Part shown: in pieces, positions 1-7,059 of the stretch | Position numbering within the stretch: position 1 is the stretch's first letter | Layout: every line of letters begins with the position of its first letter | NCBI RefSeq assembly: GCF_006974105.1 | Contig: NZ_CP036282.1 | Span: 1,860,001-1,924,000, forward strand | Direction of reading: 5' to 3' | Length of the DNA: 64,000 nt | Source of the DNA: Rhodoferax aquaticus | Lineage (GTDB): Bacteria > Pseudomonadota > Gammaproteobacteria > Burkholderiales > Burkholderiaceae_C | Notes under the pieces: model-generated | Told to the model about the DNA's origin: nothing | Databases searched by the model: none | Seen by the model: only the letters and a program-made list of their open reading frames with translations | Made by a program: the position numbers and the translations under genes

Positions 1-511
1 GTGCCCTTGAGTTATTTTCTATTGCCGTAGACTTACTACAGACGCGAATTTTGCCCATCAGTGCGGCACCCGTATTCGTCTTTGCCTGACCATCGGGGCC
101 GTAAGAGATATATCGAGTGAGTCCATTTGCACCAATGATTACGATTTGATTTTGGATGGGTGGAAATAGAAAGTTTATGGTGTCACCTGCATCAATGTTG
201 GCAGTAACTCCACTGTGGTTGGGGTCCGAAAAGACAATCCAACCTTGCTCCCATGTGCCCGCGGTGGTGCATTGAATGCCATTTGAACTCACACACATCG
301 TGGCACGTCGACCAGTTTTTGCGGCGGTTGAGCGTGTTTGCGCGAGGCTTGTCACTAAATCGCTCGTTGCACTTCGAACAGCGGAAGACGCCGCTGCACT
401 TCGAAAACTGGGCACAGCGATAGTCAAAAGTATGCTTAAAACCGTCAGCGCAACCATGAGCTCCAGCAGGGTTATTCCGGCCTGACTTGTTCGGGGGCGT
501 TCTTTGGACAT
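1..511 (-). CDS. FimT/GspH-family minor pseudopilin (3' end outside window)
   Basis: The reverse strand reads 170 codons without a stop from the ATG at 511 to the left edge. The N-terminus is a class III prepilin leader: a short basic peptide ending in Ala-Gly at residue 12, then ITLLELMV, so prepilin peptidase would cut after Gly12 and leave Glu at mature position 5. A hydrophobic helix follows (residues 13-35). The segment WEQGWIVFSD near residue 92 is typical of FimT/GspH pseudopilins, minor subunits that help prime type IV pilus or type II secretion pseudopilus assembly in the inner membrane. Ile rather than the usual Phe/Met at mature +1 is tolerated in the family. No clear ribosome binding site is visible. 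In related bacteria such genes open a pilV-pilW-pilX-pilY1 cluster; whether that follows cannot be seen here. Confidence 0.85.
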   Translation of the reverse strand, partial: MSKERPRTSQAGITLLELMVALTVLSILLTIAVPSFRSAAASSAVRSATSDLVTSLAQTRSTAAKTGRRATMCVSSNGIQCTTAGTWEQGWIVFSDPNHSGVTANIDAGDTINFLFPPIQNQIVIIGANGLTRYISYGPDGQAKTNTGAALMGKIRVCSKSTAIENNSRA

Positions 512-712
512 ATATTTATCAAGGTTGTGTTCAACCTTTTATTTCGGCTCAGCTAGGTGGAAACACTGCCAAGTTGGCAGGCGGTTGTTTTTCAACTATC
601 AGTGGCGATGCATGCCATTTTTCGGACGCTTTTCGCTAGCGGTCGACTGTGCTTTTTGTCAATATGATGAAGTACGGCCTTGTTGAGTGGGCACAAATTT
701 TTCTACCTTTCG

Positions 713-1117
713 TTATGCCGACACATTGGCATTTACCTTGCCGCACTTGCTGGACATGTCAGAATTCTTATGTGTGAGGCGGGATTGCTTACCCAAAATA
801 TTGGTAAAGTAGATTTCATCTTGATTCACTTTGTTGTTGAAGCGGTCCAGGTATAGGATCGCGAACTGGTTCATTGCTTCTTTTCAATCTCTATTGGTTC
901 GGCTCCAGTCGCCAGTGATATTGCGCAGCGCTAGCAATATGAGCTGGCTGGCCGCGTCTTCCGAAGAGAAGTGCTCCCGTGAGTTAATGGTCTTGCAAAG
1001 GCTGGCGTTGACGCTCTCAAGGGCATTGGTGGTATGGATGGCCTGCCAGGTGTGCGCCAAGTAGAGATGTGACCACACTGAAACTGTAGCGGTGTTGATG
1101 CGGGTATACAGGTCCAC
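713..1117 (-). pseudogene. IS256-family transposase, C-terminal fragment
   Basis: The reverse strand encodes the C-terminal signature of IS256 (mutator-type) transposases: IHTTNALESVNASL, then a charged segment and LILLALRNITGDW, then RD-stop-KEAMNQFAILYLDRF. The TGA at 884-886 stands where family members have TGG (Trp). The frame continues beyond it to a TAA at 713. The middle of the transposase is missing upstream of 1117. This is a dead remnant. It has the same orientation as the N-terminal IS256 fragment at 2752-3460 and may come from the same insertion, but about 1.6 kb of other sequence, including an IS3 remnant, now separates them. Confidence 0.8.
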
Positions 1118-1737
1118 GGTACATTGCGATGGTATTGAATGAAATCAGGTGTGTCATTGCCGGGAAAACTGAGATCGTATATTCAAGTATTTCGTTATGC
1201 TCCAAGTATGCTCGACATCTAGATGACATTAATTTGCAGTAAATCTATGTAGTATTTTGAAATATACTCACACATACACACGCCACGTGGTTTTGTGAGA
1301 AAATTCCATCATCTGCAATAAGCACCGTGTGAGTTTGCAAATCCATAGGACGCTTATCAACCATTGAAAATGAAAATTTACAATGCGCATATTCGGTTTG
1401 GATTTTTCGTCGGCACAAAACACCCGTCAAAGCACGACAACGACCCAAAAAAAATCTCGATTGCGGGTATTTAGCTGCAAGACAAAACCAGTACCGACAG
1501 CCAAGCCAGTGCAAGTTGCTGCATATGCACAAAGCTCATCTCCGATGAAAAGTCGTCATCGGAGTCGGCAACAAAACCGAACTCCAAGGTACCGACACCC
1601 AGTCCCTTGAGACCAGCTTCGTAAAGACGGACCCGACCAAAGCAGGTGAACTCATCAAGGATCCAGCAAAAACGCCGCCCACATCTCCCAGACCGAGGAC
1701 TCTGAAACAGCAGGCCTAGACCAAGAACAAAAGGGCC
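1118..1737. other. Unassigned sequence between IS remnants
   Basis: No intact gene is visible. A plus-strand reading from 1383 begins MRIFGLDFSSA, which resembles the start of some DUF429-like hypothetical proteins, but the similarity fades within about 15 residues. A second open stretch at roughly 1550-1720 on the plus strand (beginning KVVIGVGNKTELQGTDTQ) has no start codon or recognisable family. Both could be debris carried in with, or broken by, the surrounding insertion sequences. The stretch does not continue the IS256 transposase, which argues for rearrangement rather than a simple insertion. Confidence 0.4.
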
Positions 1738-1776
1738 GGTAATCCCCCCGATAAGCCGAAGTGCCGAGAAGTAGAA
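1738..1776 (+). repeat. Left terminal inverted repeat of the IS3 remnant
   Basis: This 39-base end begins GGTAATCCCCCCG and finishes GAAGTAGAA. It is an imperfect inverted match to 2713-2751, which reads TTCTACTTTT inward and GGTACC at the outer end. The GGTAATCCCCCC outer tip is characteristic of this IS3 branch. Confidence 0.8.
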
Positions 1777-1798
1777 TTTTCTGAGAAGGAAGTTCTGC

Positions 1799-2056
1799 GT
1801 GAAGAAGTCGAGGTTTACGGACAGCCAGATCATGGCTACATTGAGGCGTGTAGAAGCAGGCCTGCCAGTGCCCGAAATCTGTCTGGAACTGGGTATCAGC
1901 AGTGCCACGTTTTACAAGTGGCGTGCGAAGTTTGGCGGTATGGACACCTCCATGATGTCGCGTATTAAGGAACTCGAGGACGATAACCGACGTCTGAAGA
2001 AGATGTACCTCGTAGAGAAGCTCAAGGCTGAGATCGCCAAAGAAGTTGTGCAATAG
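1799..2056 (+). pseudogene. IS3-family OrfA (transposase HTH subunit), degenerate
   Basis: It reads 85 residues starting KKSRFTDSQIMATLRRVEAG, a close match to OrfA of IS3-family elements. It has a helix-turn-helix (ISSATFYKWRAKF, about residues 34-46) followed by a leucine-zipper-like helix (KELEDDNRRLKKMYLVEKL). OrfA binds the element ends and is normally joined to OrfB by programmed -1 frameshifting. The first codon is GTG where relatives have ATG. The C-terminus stops early at EIAKEVVQ, losing the usual tail that overlaps orfB. It is non-functional as part of a broken element. Confidence 0.8.
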
Positions 2057-2709
2057 CGCGGGCTAACCATACGGGTGGCCTTTGGGGTATTCTCGATCAG
2101 CGAGTCCTGCTACCGCTATGAATCCAAGCGAAACGCTGAGAACGCGCTGACTGCCGACTGGCTGGGACAACTCACGGACAACCATCGCAGCTGGGGCTTT
2201 GGCCCGTGCTACTTGTACCGGCGCAACGTCAAAGGCTTCGGCTGGAACCATAAGCGCGTGTACCGCATCACCGAGAGCTGGAATTGAACCTGCGCTTGTT
2301 CAACGTGATTGATGACTTCAACCGCGAGGCATTGCGCATCGAGGTGGACTTCTCACTGCCCTCGGAACGCGTGATACGGGCCTTGAAACAGATCATTTCC
2401 CGGCGAGGTAAAGCACCGGTAACTCGCTGCGATAACGGGCCGAAAAATATCAGCCAAACGATTCAAAACTGGGCCAAGGAATGGGGCATACGGTTTGGAT
2501 ACATTCGGCCTGGCAAGCCCCAACAAAATGCCTATGTCGAACGGTTCAACAGGACCGTTCGCTACGAATGGCTATCCCAGTGTTACTGGTCCAGCATTGA
2601 AGTGGTTCAGGACTTCGCCATCCAGTGGACGTAGTCCTAGAATCACGACTGCCCGAATATGTACCTGGGCGGTTTCATCCCAAAGCAGCATCTGGCCATG
2701 GCTGTATAA
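2057..2709 (+). pseudogene. IS3-family OrfB (DDE transposase), frameshifted and internally deleted
   Basis: The first part (about 2075-2287) reads SISESCYRYESKRNAENA and then WGFGPCYLYRRNVKGF...WNHKRVYRI, typical of the OrfB N-terminal region. At about 2295 the sequence jumps from ELELNLR straight to LFNVIDDFNREA. This removes the stretch that holds the first catalytic Asp (WSMDFM in relatives) and shifts frame. The second Asp (CDNGP) and the Glu (NAYVERFNRTVRYEW) remain. Two in-frame stops (near 2632 and 2638) precede the terminal NMYLGGFIPKQHLAMA motif. With one catalytic residue lost and several stops it cannot encode an active transposase. Confidence 0.85.
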
Positions 2710-2712
2710 CTG

Positions 2713-2751
2713 TTCTACTTTTAGGATCAGTGGAAGTCGGGGGGGGGTACC
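2713..2751 (+). repeat. Right terminal inverted repeat of the IS3 remnant
   Basis: It begins TTCTACTTTTAGG and ends with nine G residues and TACC, the imperfect inverse of 1738-1776. The same end, in a slightly different version, recurs alone at 21196-21247. Confidence 0.8.
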
Positions 2752-3460
2752 TTTTGGGATCGTTAAGCACTTTCATTCAGAACTTGGCTGCCTCGGTGCG
2801 CACGATCCATAAGCCCATAATTTCACGCGTGCCGTCGCTCAGCACACCTAGGGCCAGGTAGACGGCCTTTCTGCGGACCACAGCATTCTCGCGACTCTTC
2901 ATCTGCAAGGCGTCAAAAAAGAGCAGCGGATAGATGGGCTCTAGGGGAGCATGACTGCTAAATTGTCACCTCGGACATCATGGCGTCCGTGACAGAGCTG
3001 ACGAACTCCGGCGAGCCTTGTCTACCTTACTACTCTGCTAGGAAATTTTGTATCTCGCGTATCCTTATGCCGCGTGCGTACATGGGCACGATCTTGTTGT
3101 CAAAGCCTGTGTAGCGGACTTCGTGTTTCGGGAAAAGGTTTGGCTCAAAGCAGTCAGCGCGGACCCGAGTGACTTCGATGCGGAGGATGTCGTCTTAGGT
3201 CAGGCAGGTCTTGGCAGTAGCTCCATTTTGGGGCTGCGGGGGAGGTATACGCTTTTCTGAAGGGGCATAACCCACAGTTGGTGGGTGATTTCAGCGCCCA
3301 GGGGACGCACAATCAGTGCCATGTTGACGGCTATCGAAGCGGTAACGACCAACTCAGCGCTCACGGGGCGATTGATAAACTGGTCAATGAGTTCTTTGGG
3401 TATGGTTGGCAGCGCCTGTGCGGCTAAGCCCTTCCTTGTTTTGCTCGGTCTACATGCTCC
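2752..3460 (-). pseudogene. IS256-family transposase, N-terminal half, frameshifted
   Basis: Reading the reverse strand from about 3455: RKGLAAQALPTIPKELIDQF, then a frameshift, GYAPSEKRIP...NGATAKTCLT, DDILRIEVTRVRADCFEPNL, FPKHEVRYTGFDNKIVPMYARG, IRIREIQNFLAE, two stops, SSVTDAMMSEV, another shift, then PIYPLLFFDALQMKSRENA and KAVYLALGVLSDGTREIMGL. These are the successive blocks of IS256 (mutator) transposases, including the first catalytic Asp region (FFDALQ). The match runs to the edge of the IS3 remnant at 2751. It is clearly a dead copy. Its 5' end lies about 50 bp from the nrdR stop codon. Confidence 0.85.
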
Positions 3461-3511
3461 CTGGTGACATGGTATGCCTCACCCACAAAATTTCCGATAG
3501 GCTCCATTGGC

Positions 3512-3961
3512 TTACCGACTCACCTCGTCTACCAACGTCTTGAACTCGTCAATGTCTTCGAAACTGCGGTAGACGCTTGCAAAGCGAACATATGCCACTT
3601 TGTCCAGTTTCTTGAGCTCGCGCATGACGAGTTCACCGATCTTTGTGGACTGTAGTTCCCTTTGGCCAAGGCTAAGTAGCTTTTCTTCAATCCGTTCGAT
3701 CGCACTGTCAATTTGTTCAATGCTGACTGGGCGCTTGCGCAAGGCAAGGTTCATGGATGCCAAGAGTTTGGGGCGCTCGAAGTTAATCCGTCGCCCATCT
3801 TTCTTTACGATAACGGGGAAGTTGACGTCAGGTCGCTCGTAGGTGGTAAATCGCTTTTCGCAGGACGCGCATTGGCGTCTGCGGCGAATGAAGTCCCCGT
3901 CTTCAGAGATACGCGTCTCTACGACTTGGGTATCTGTATGGCTGCAAAACGGGCACTTCAT
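3512..3961 (-). CDS. nrdR: Transcriptional repressor NrdR
   Basis: This 149-residue protein has the usual NrdR architecture. An N-terminal zinc ribbon is built from CPFC (residues 3-6) and CASCEKRF (about 31-38). An ATP-cone domain follows (about residues 49-139) starting [18 protein letters not shown]. NrdR senses the ATP/dATP state through the ATP cone and represses ribonucleotide reductase operons at NrdR boxes. It starts with ATG 11 bp after the glyA stop, so the two are probably cotranscribed, an arrangement common in betaproteobacteria. The gene is intact. Downstream lies the IS graveyard, which may have separated it from its original neighbours. Confidence 0.95.
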   Translation of the reverse strand: MKCPFCSHTDTQVVETRISEDGDFIRRRRQCASCEKRFTTYERPDVNFPVIVKKDGRRINFERPKLLASMNLALRKRPVSIEQIDSAIERIEEKLLSLGQRELQSTKIGELVMRELKKLDKVAYVRFASVYRSFEDIDEFKTLVDEVSR

Positions 3962-3972
3962 TGTTGGGAGGC

Positions 3973-5217
3973 TTAGCCGTAGACAGGGAAGCGGGTCGTC
4001 AACGCGTGTACTTTGGCTCTGACTGCTTCAATGTTGTTGGCATCCCGCGGGTTGTCCAAAACATCCGCTATCAAGTTCGCCGTTGCGCGAGCTTCGGCAT
4101 CTTTGAAGCCACGAGTCGTCATGGCAGGTGTGCCAACGCGAATTCCGCTGGTGACCATGGGTTTCTCAGGGTCGTTGGGGATGGCATTTTTGTTAATGGT
4201 CATATGTGCAGAGCCGAGCACCGCTTCCGCTTCTTTGCCCGTAATGCCCTTGGATCGCAGGTCCACCAACATCAAATGGCTTTCAGTGCGCCCGCTGACA
4301 ATCCGCAGTCCGCGCTCTGTGAGAGTTTCGGCCATGATGCGCGCATTGGTGATGACTTGCTGCTGGTACAGCTTGAATTCTGGGCTGAGTGCTTCTTTGA
4401 ATGCAACTGCTTTAGCTGCAATCACGTGCATCAGTGGACCACCTTGCAAGCCAGGGAAGATGGCGCTGTTGATGGCTTTCTCGTGCTCGGCCTTCATCAA
4501 GATGATGCCGCCACGTGGACCACGCAGGCTCTTGTGGGTTGTTGATGTAACAACGTCCGCATGAGGGACTGGGTTAGGGTATAAGCCCGCTGCAATTAAT
4601 CCCGCGTAGTGCGCCATGTCGACCATGAAGATCGCACCGACTTCTTTGGCTATCTTAGCGAATCGTTCAAAATCAATGGCTAGAGAGTAGGCGCTGGCGC
4701 CCGCGATAATGAGTTTGGGTTTGGATGCGCGCGCAGTTTGTTCCATCGCGTCGTAGTCGATTTCTTCTTTGGAGTTCAAGCCGTAGCTCACGACATTGAA
4801 CCACTTGCCACTCATATTGAGGGCCATACCGTGGGTGAGGTGTCCACCCTCGGCCAAACTCATTCCCATAATGGTGTCGCCGGGCTTGAGAAACGCCAAG
4901 AAAACAGCTTCGTTGGCTGACGCTCCGCAATGCGGCTGAACGTTGGCGGCTTGTGCACCAAAAATTTGCTTGACTCGGTCAATGGCAAGCTGTTCGGCGA
5001 TGTCTACATGTTCGCAACCACCGTAATAACGGCGACCAGGATAGCCTTCGGCATACTTATTCGTGAGCTGACTGCCTTGCGCCGCCATTACCGCTGGAGA
5101 CGCATAGTTTTCGCTAGCAATCAATTCAATATGGTGTTCTTGGCGCGTGTTCTCTTGGAGGATTGCGGCCCAGAGTTCGGGGTCAGTGTGTTCTACGAGG
5201 ATATTGCGTTGGTACAT
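3973..5217 (-). CDS. glyA: Serine hydroxymethyltransferase
   Basis: GlyA converts serine and tetrahydrofolate to glycine and 5,10-methylene-THF using pyridoxal phosphate, in the cytosol. The 414-residue protein is full length. The PLP lysine lies in [15 protein letters not shown] (about residue 229), and family motifs [23 protein letters not shown] and [14 protein letters not shown] are present. I chose the ATG at 5217 ([17 protein letters not shown]) over a TTG six codons upstream because it matches the family N-terminus. An 11-bp perfect hairpin lies 22 bp upstream of the start. It leads a glyA-nrdR operon. Confidence 0.97.
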   Translation of the reverse strand: MYQRNILVEHTDPELWAAILQENTRQEHHIELIASENYASPAVMAAQGSQLTNKYAEGYPGRRYYGGCEHVDIAEQLAIDRVKQIFGAQAANVQPHCGASANEAVFLAFLKPGDTIMGMSLAEGGHLTHGMALNMSGKWFNVVSYGLNSKEEIDYDAMEQTARASKPKLIIAGASAYSLAIDFERFAKIAKEVGAIFMVDMAHYAGLIAAGLYPNPVPHADVVTSTTHKSLRGPRGGIILMKAEHEKAINSAIFPGLQGGPLMHVIAAKAVAFKEALSPEFKLYQQQVITNARIMAETLTERGLRIVSGRTESHLMLVDLRSKGITGKEAEAVLGSAHMTINKNAIPNDPEKPMVTSGIRVGTPAMTTRGFKDAEARATANLIADVLDNPRDANNIEAVRAKVHALTTRFPVYG

Positions 5218-5239
5218 GGCAGTGCCTATTGACAATGAA

Positions 5240-5265
5240 CTTTGACCAGCATCGGCTGGTCAAAG
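5240..5265 (-). promoter_or_regulatory. Perfect hairpin in the glyA leader
   Basis: CTTTGACCAGC and GCTGGTCAAAG form an 11-bp perfect stem with a 4-base ATCG loop, ending 22 bp before the glyA ATG. There is no T run in the glyA direction, so it does not look like an intrinsic terminator of the upstream transglycosylase gene. It could be an RNA element in the glyA 5' leader or a palindromic operator. Which one cannot be decided from sequence alone. Confidence 0.5.
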
Positions 5266-5411
5266 ACTACCCAGGCGAACGGCAAATCACACCAATCACG
5301 TAACCGGTGTGGCACGCTTCCTTGTGGTGTCCCACTTCAGCAGCGTGTGCCGCTGAGTGCGGTCGCTGCCTATCGCCAGTTGCGTGCGAGCGCAAGTTTA
5401 CCCGAGCTTGC

Positions 5412-6227
5412 CTAGGAGTTGGCGATGCTAGCCATTGTTTCTGGTTCTGCGGGCGCCGGTGCTGGGGACTTGTTGCCAGCGGGGATGATTTGAGGTGTAA
5501 ATGTAGGTACCGAGCGTCCTGAAGCTACTTGCTGCAAGCGACCGTGCTCAGCTAGGACCTTCGCCACATATCCGCCGTCGTCCTCCATGTTGGCCGCGCC
5601 TACGTAGTATTTGAGGCCACCTTCGACAGAGCCGGCGCGGGCAATGCATTCTTGCAGTACTTTGACGCCCACCCTCAGGTTGCTAACCGGGTCAAAAGCG
5701 GCAAACTTGCCCCCGAACCCCTCGTACTTGTCGCTGTGCACTTTTGTCATGACTTGCATCAAGCCTTGCGCACCAACCGCGCTTTGGGCAAAGGGATTGA
5801 ACCCTGATTCCACTGCCATAACCGCAAGAATCAGCGTCGGGTCTAGCTTGGTCCGGCTACCGGTTTCATAGGCTTCTGACACCAACGCACTGATGGGCTC
5901 CGGTGCAACGCTGTATTTTCGGCTCAACCAGTAAGCCACCGCAGCTTGTTGCTTGGGCAGGCTTTGAGGGTTGGCGGCTGTTGCGCGTTCGTAGGCCACG
6001 TTGTCACTAATTATCCCGGTCACGGCTTGTTGGCGATCTTGCAACCAGCTAAACAACTGGGTCTCTCCGGCTTGGCGGATCTCTGGCTTGGCAGTGAGGG
6101 CAATTGCCGCAAACATTACGGCTAAACCCAACAGAGCAAAACCACTGTGGGTAATTTCAAAAAAACCTTGGGCGATATCGCTTAGAAATACGCGAGTGCC
6201 TTTGGTGAACTTTTCGGTCGCTGTCAT
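5412..6227 (-). CDS. Membrane-anchored lytic transglycosylase (SLT domain)
   Basis: This 271-residue protein has a short cytoplasmic N-terminus, one transmembrane helix (about residues 24-45, GFALLGLAVMFAAIALTA) and a periplasmic soluble lytic transglycosylase domain. The catalytic Glu sits in LILAVMAVESGFNPFA, followed by GAQGLMQVMTKVH and NLRVGVKVLQECI. Such enzymes cleave peptidoglycan glycan strands non-hydrolytically, forming 1,6-anhydro-muropeptides. The ATG at 6227 has a strong GAAGGAAT ribosome site 6-7 bases upstream, favouring it over an upstream in-frame start. The C-terminal tail is Pro/Ala rich. The exact MltC/Slt subfamily is not assigned. Confidence 0.88.
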   Translation of the reverse strand: MTATEKFTKGTRVFLSDIAQGFFEITHSGFALLGLAVMFAAIALTAKPEIRQAGETQLFSWLQDRQQAVTGIISDNVAYERATAANPQSLPKQQAAVAYWLSRKYSVAPEPISALVSEAYETGSRTKLDPTLILAVMAVESGFNPFAQSAVGAQGLMQVMTKVHSDKYEGFGGKFAAFDPVSNLRVGVKVLQECIARAGSVEGGLKYYVGAANMEDDGGYVAKVLAEHGRLQQVASGRSVPTFTPQIIPAGNKSPAPAPAEPETMASIANS

Positions 6228-6450
6228 AGCTATTCCTTCTTTTGCGTGGGCCATGTACGCAGCACAGGTGGCTGTGCTTATGCTATGGCGCCTCGTTTGG
6301 GTTGGTACGCTATCAATATCCTGCGGCGTCGATACGACATGTGCAGCGATTTGAATATGCCGGGTTCGGCAGCGGATGCGGGTGAACCCGCTAGATTTTT
6401 GGTTGGGCGGATTCTATGGTCATTTGTTATATCGAGTCAACCATAAAGAA

Positions 6451-6479
6451 TTGATTCTTAAGTCTAATCAAGAATAAAT
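6451..6479 (+). promoter_or_regulatory. Possible promoter overlapping a TTGATT/AATCAA dyad
   Basis: TTGATT at 6451-6456 could be a -35 box, with ATAAAT at 6474-6479 as a weak -10 at 17-bp spacing. TTGATT and AATCAA (6465-6470) form an inverted repeat with a 9-bp centre across the promoter, as in repressor operators. Weak evidence only. Confidence 0.3.
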
Positions 6480-6775
6480 TTGCTCTATCCGAGCCGTGAC
6501 AGGCAGTTAGATCGAGATCCTCAAGTCAACAATTATTCCAATCTCCTCATCGGTTTAGATTGAAAGAAGTAGTTGAAAACCGCCTTATGGGTACCTAGAC
6601 TGAAAGCACCTGTTATAGGTATTCTGTCGGCAGTAGCCAGTTGTTTGCCGTGATGGTATTTGCAATAAAGCGGCCCCGATAGGTGTTAATGAGGCAATCC
6701 ATTGCTTCTAGTGCACTGGTGGACGAAACGCTCCACAGTGCCAAGCCCGACGGCTTGGGCCTCAGGCCTGCCGTC

Positions 6776-6822
6776 AAGCCCGGGTACTGGTTGTTCTACC
6801 AGCCCCGGGCTTTCTTGTTTCT
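6776..6822 (+). terminator. Intrinsic terminator-like hairpin
   Basis: AAGCCCGGG (6776-6784) pairs with CCCGGGCTT (6804-6812), extended inside by CTGG/CCAG, and is followed on the plus strand by TTTCTTGTTTCTT. The T-rich tail exists only in the plus direction. It lies about 240 bp upstream of the DUF349 gene, so it would end a transcript starting within the preceding non-coding interval. Confidence 0.55.
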
Positions 6823-7059
6823 TGGAATCCTTGGTGTGGTCGACTATGCATCACCTCCATTCACCAATTTTCTGCCTCAATCAAGCGATTAGGGTTGCAA
6901 TCTGTAGTTCGAAGCAGTCCTTTTGCTCGCGGTGCGTGCCCCATTGCCTTGGTACTAAAGGTCGCAACGCTATGCATTTCGAGCGAAAAACCGGCTTCTT
7001 TCGTGTGAGTGCTCGACTTCACGCGAAAAACGGTCGTTTAGCGGCGAAAATACTAGGTT

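Larger units (their letters stand above)
1738..2751 (+). mobile_element. Degenerate IS3-family element with both terminal inverted repeats
   Basis: The element is about 1.0 kb, bounded by imperfect inverted repeats of about 39 bp: the left end opens GGTAATCCCCCC and the right end closes GGGGGGGGGTACC (read on plus). Inside are an orfA with an HTH and leucine zipper, and an orfB with part of the DDE integrase core, both of the IS407/IS51-like branch of IS3. It is shorter than a typical 1.2-1.3 kb member because of an internal deletion in orfB. No target-site duplication is visible: the left flank ends AAAAGGGCC and the right flank begins TTTTGGGATC. The right flank is IS256 transposase sequence, so the element was probably inserted into an older IS256 copy. 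Confidence 0.85.
6228..7059. other. Long non-coding interval with structured plus-strand segment
   Basis: No convincing gene is found between the divergent transglycosylase and DUF349 genes. The interval holds a promoter-like TTGATT element inside a short dyad at 6451-6479, a hairpin CCAAGCC/GGCTTGG near 6742-6759, and a GC-rich terminator-like hairpin at 6776-6813 followed by a T-rich run. The order promoter-like, structured, terminator on the plus strand would fit a small RNA or an attenuated leader of roughly 330 nt. No known RNA family (6S, SRP, tmRNA, RNase P) was recognised in it. Confidence 0.4.

Noticed and set aside
1383..1480. DUF429-like gene start (MRIFGLDFSSA)
   Set aside because: Similarity covers about 11-15 residues only and then is lost; not enough to annotate a gene.
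5218..5411. Glycine riboswitch upstream of glyA
   Set aside because: None of the conserved tandem aptamer core sequences could be found; only an isolated perfect hairpin is present.
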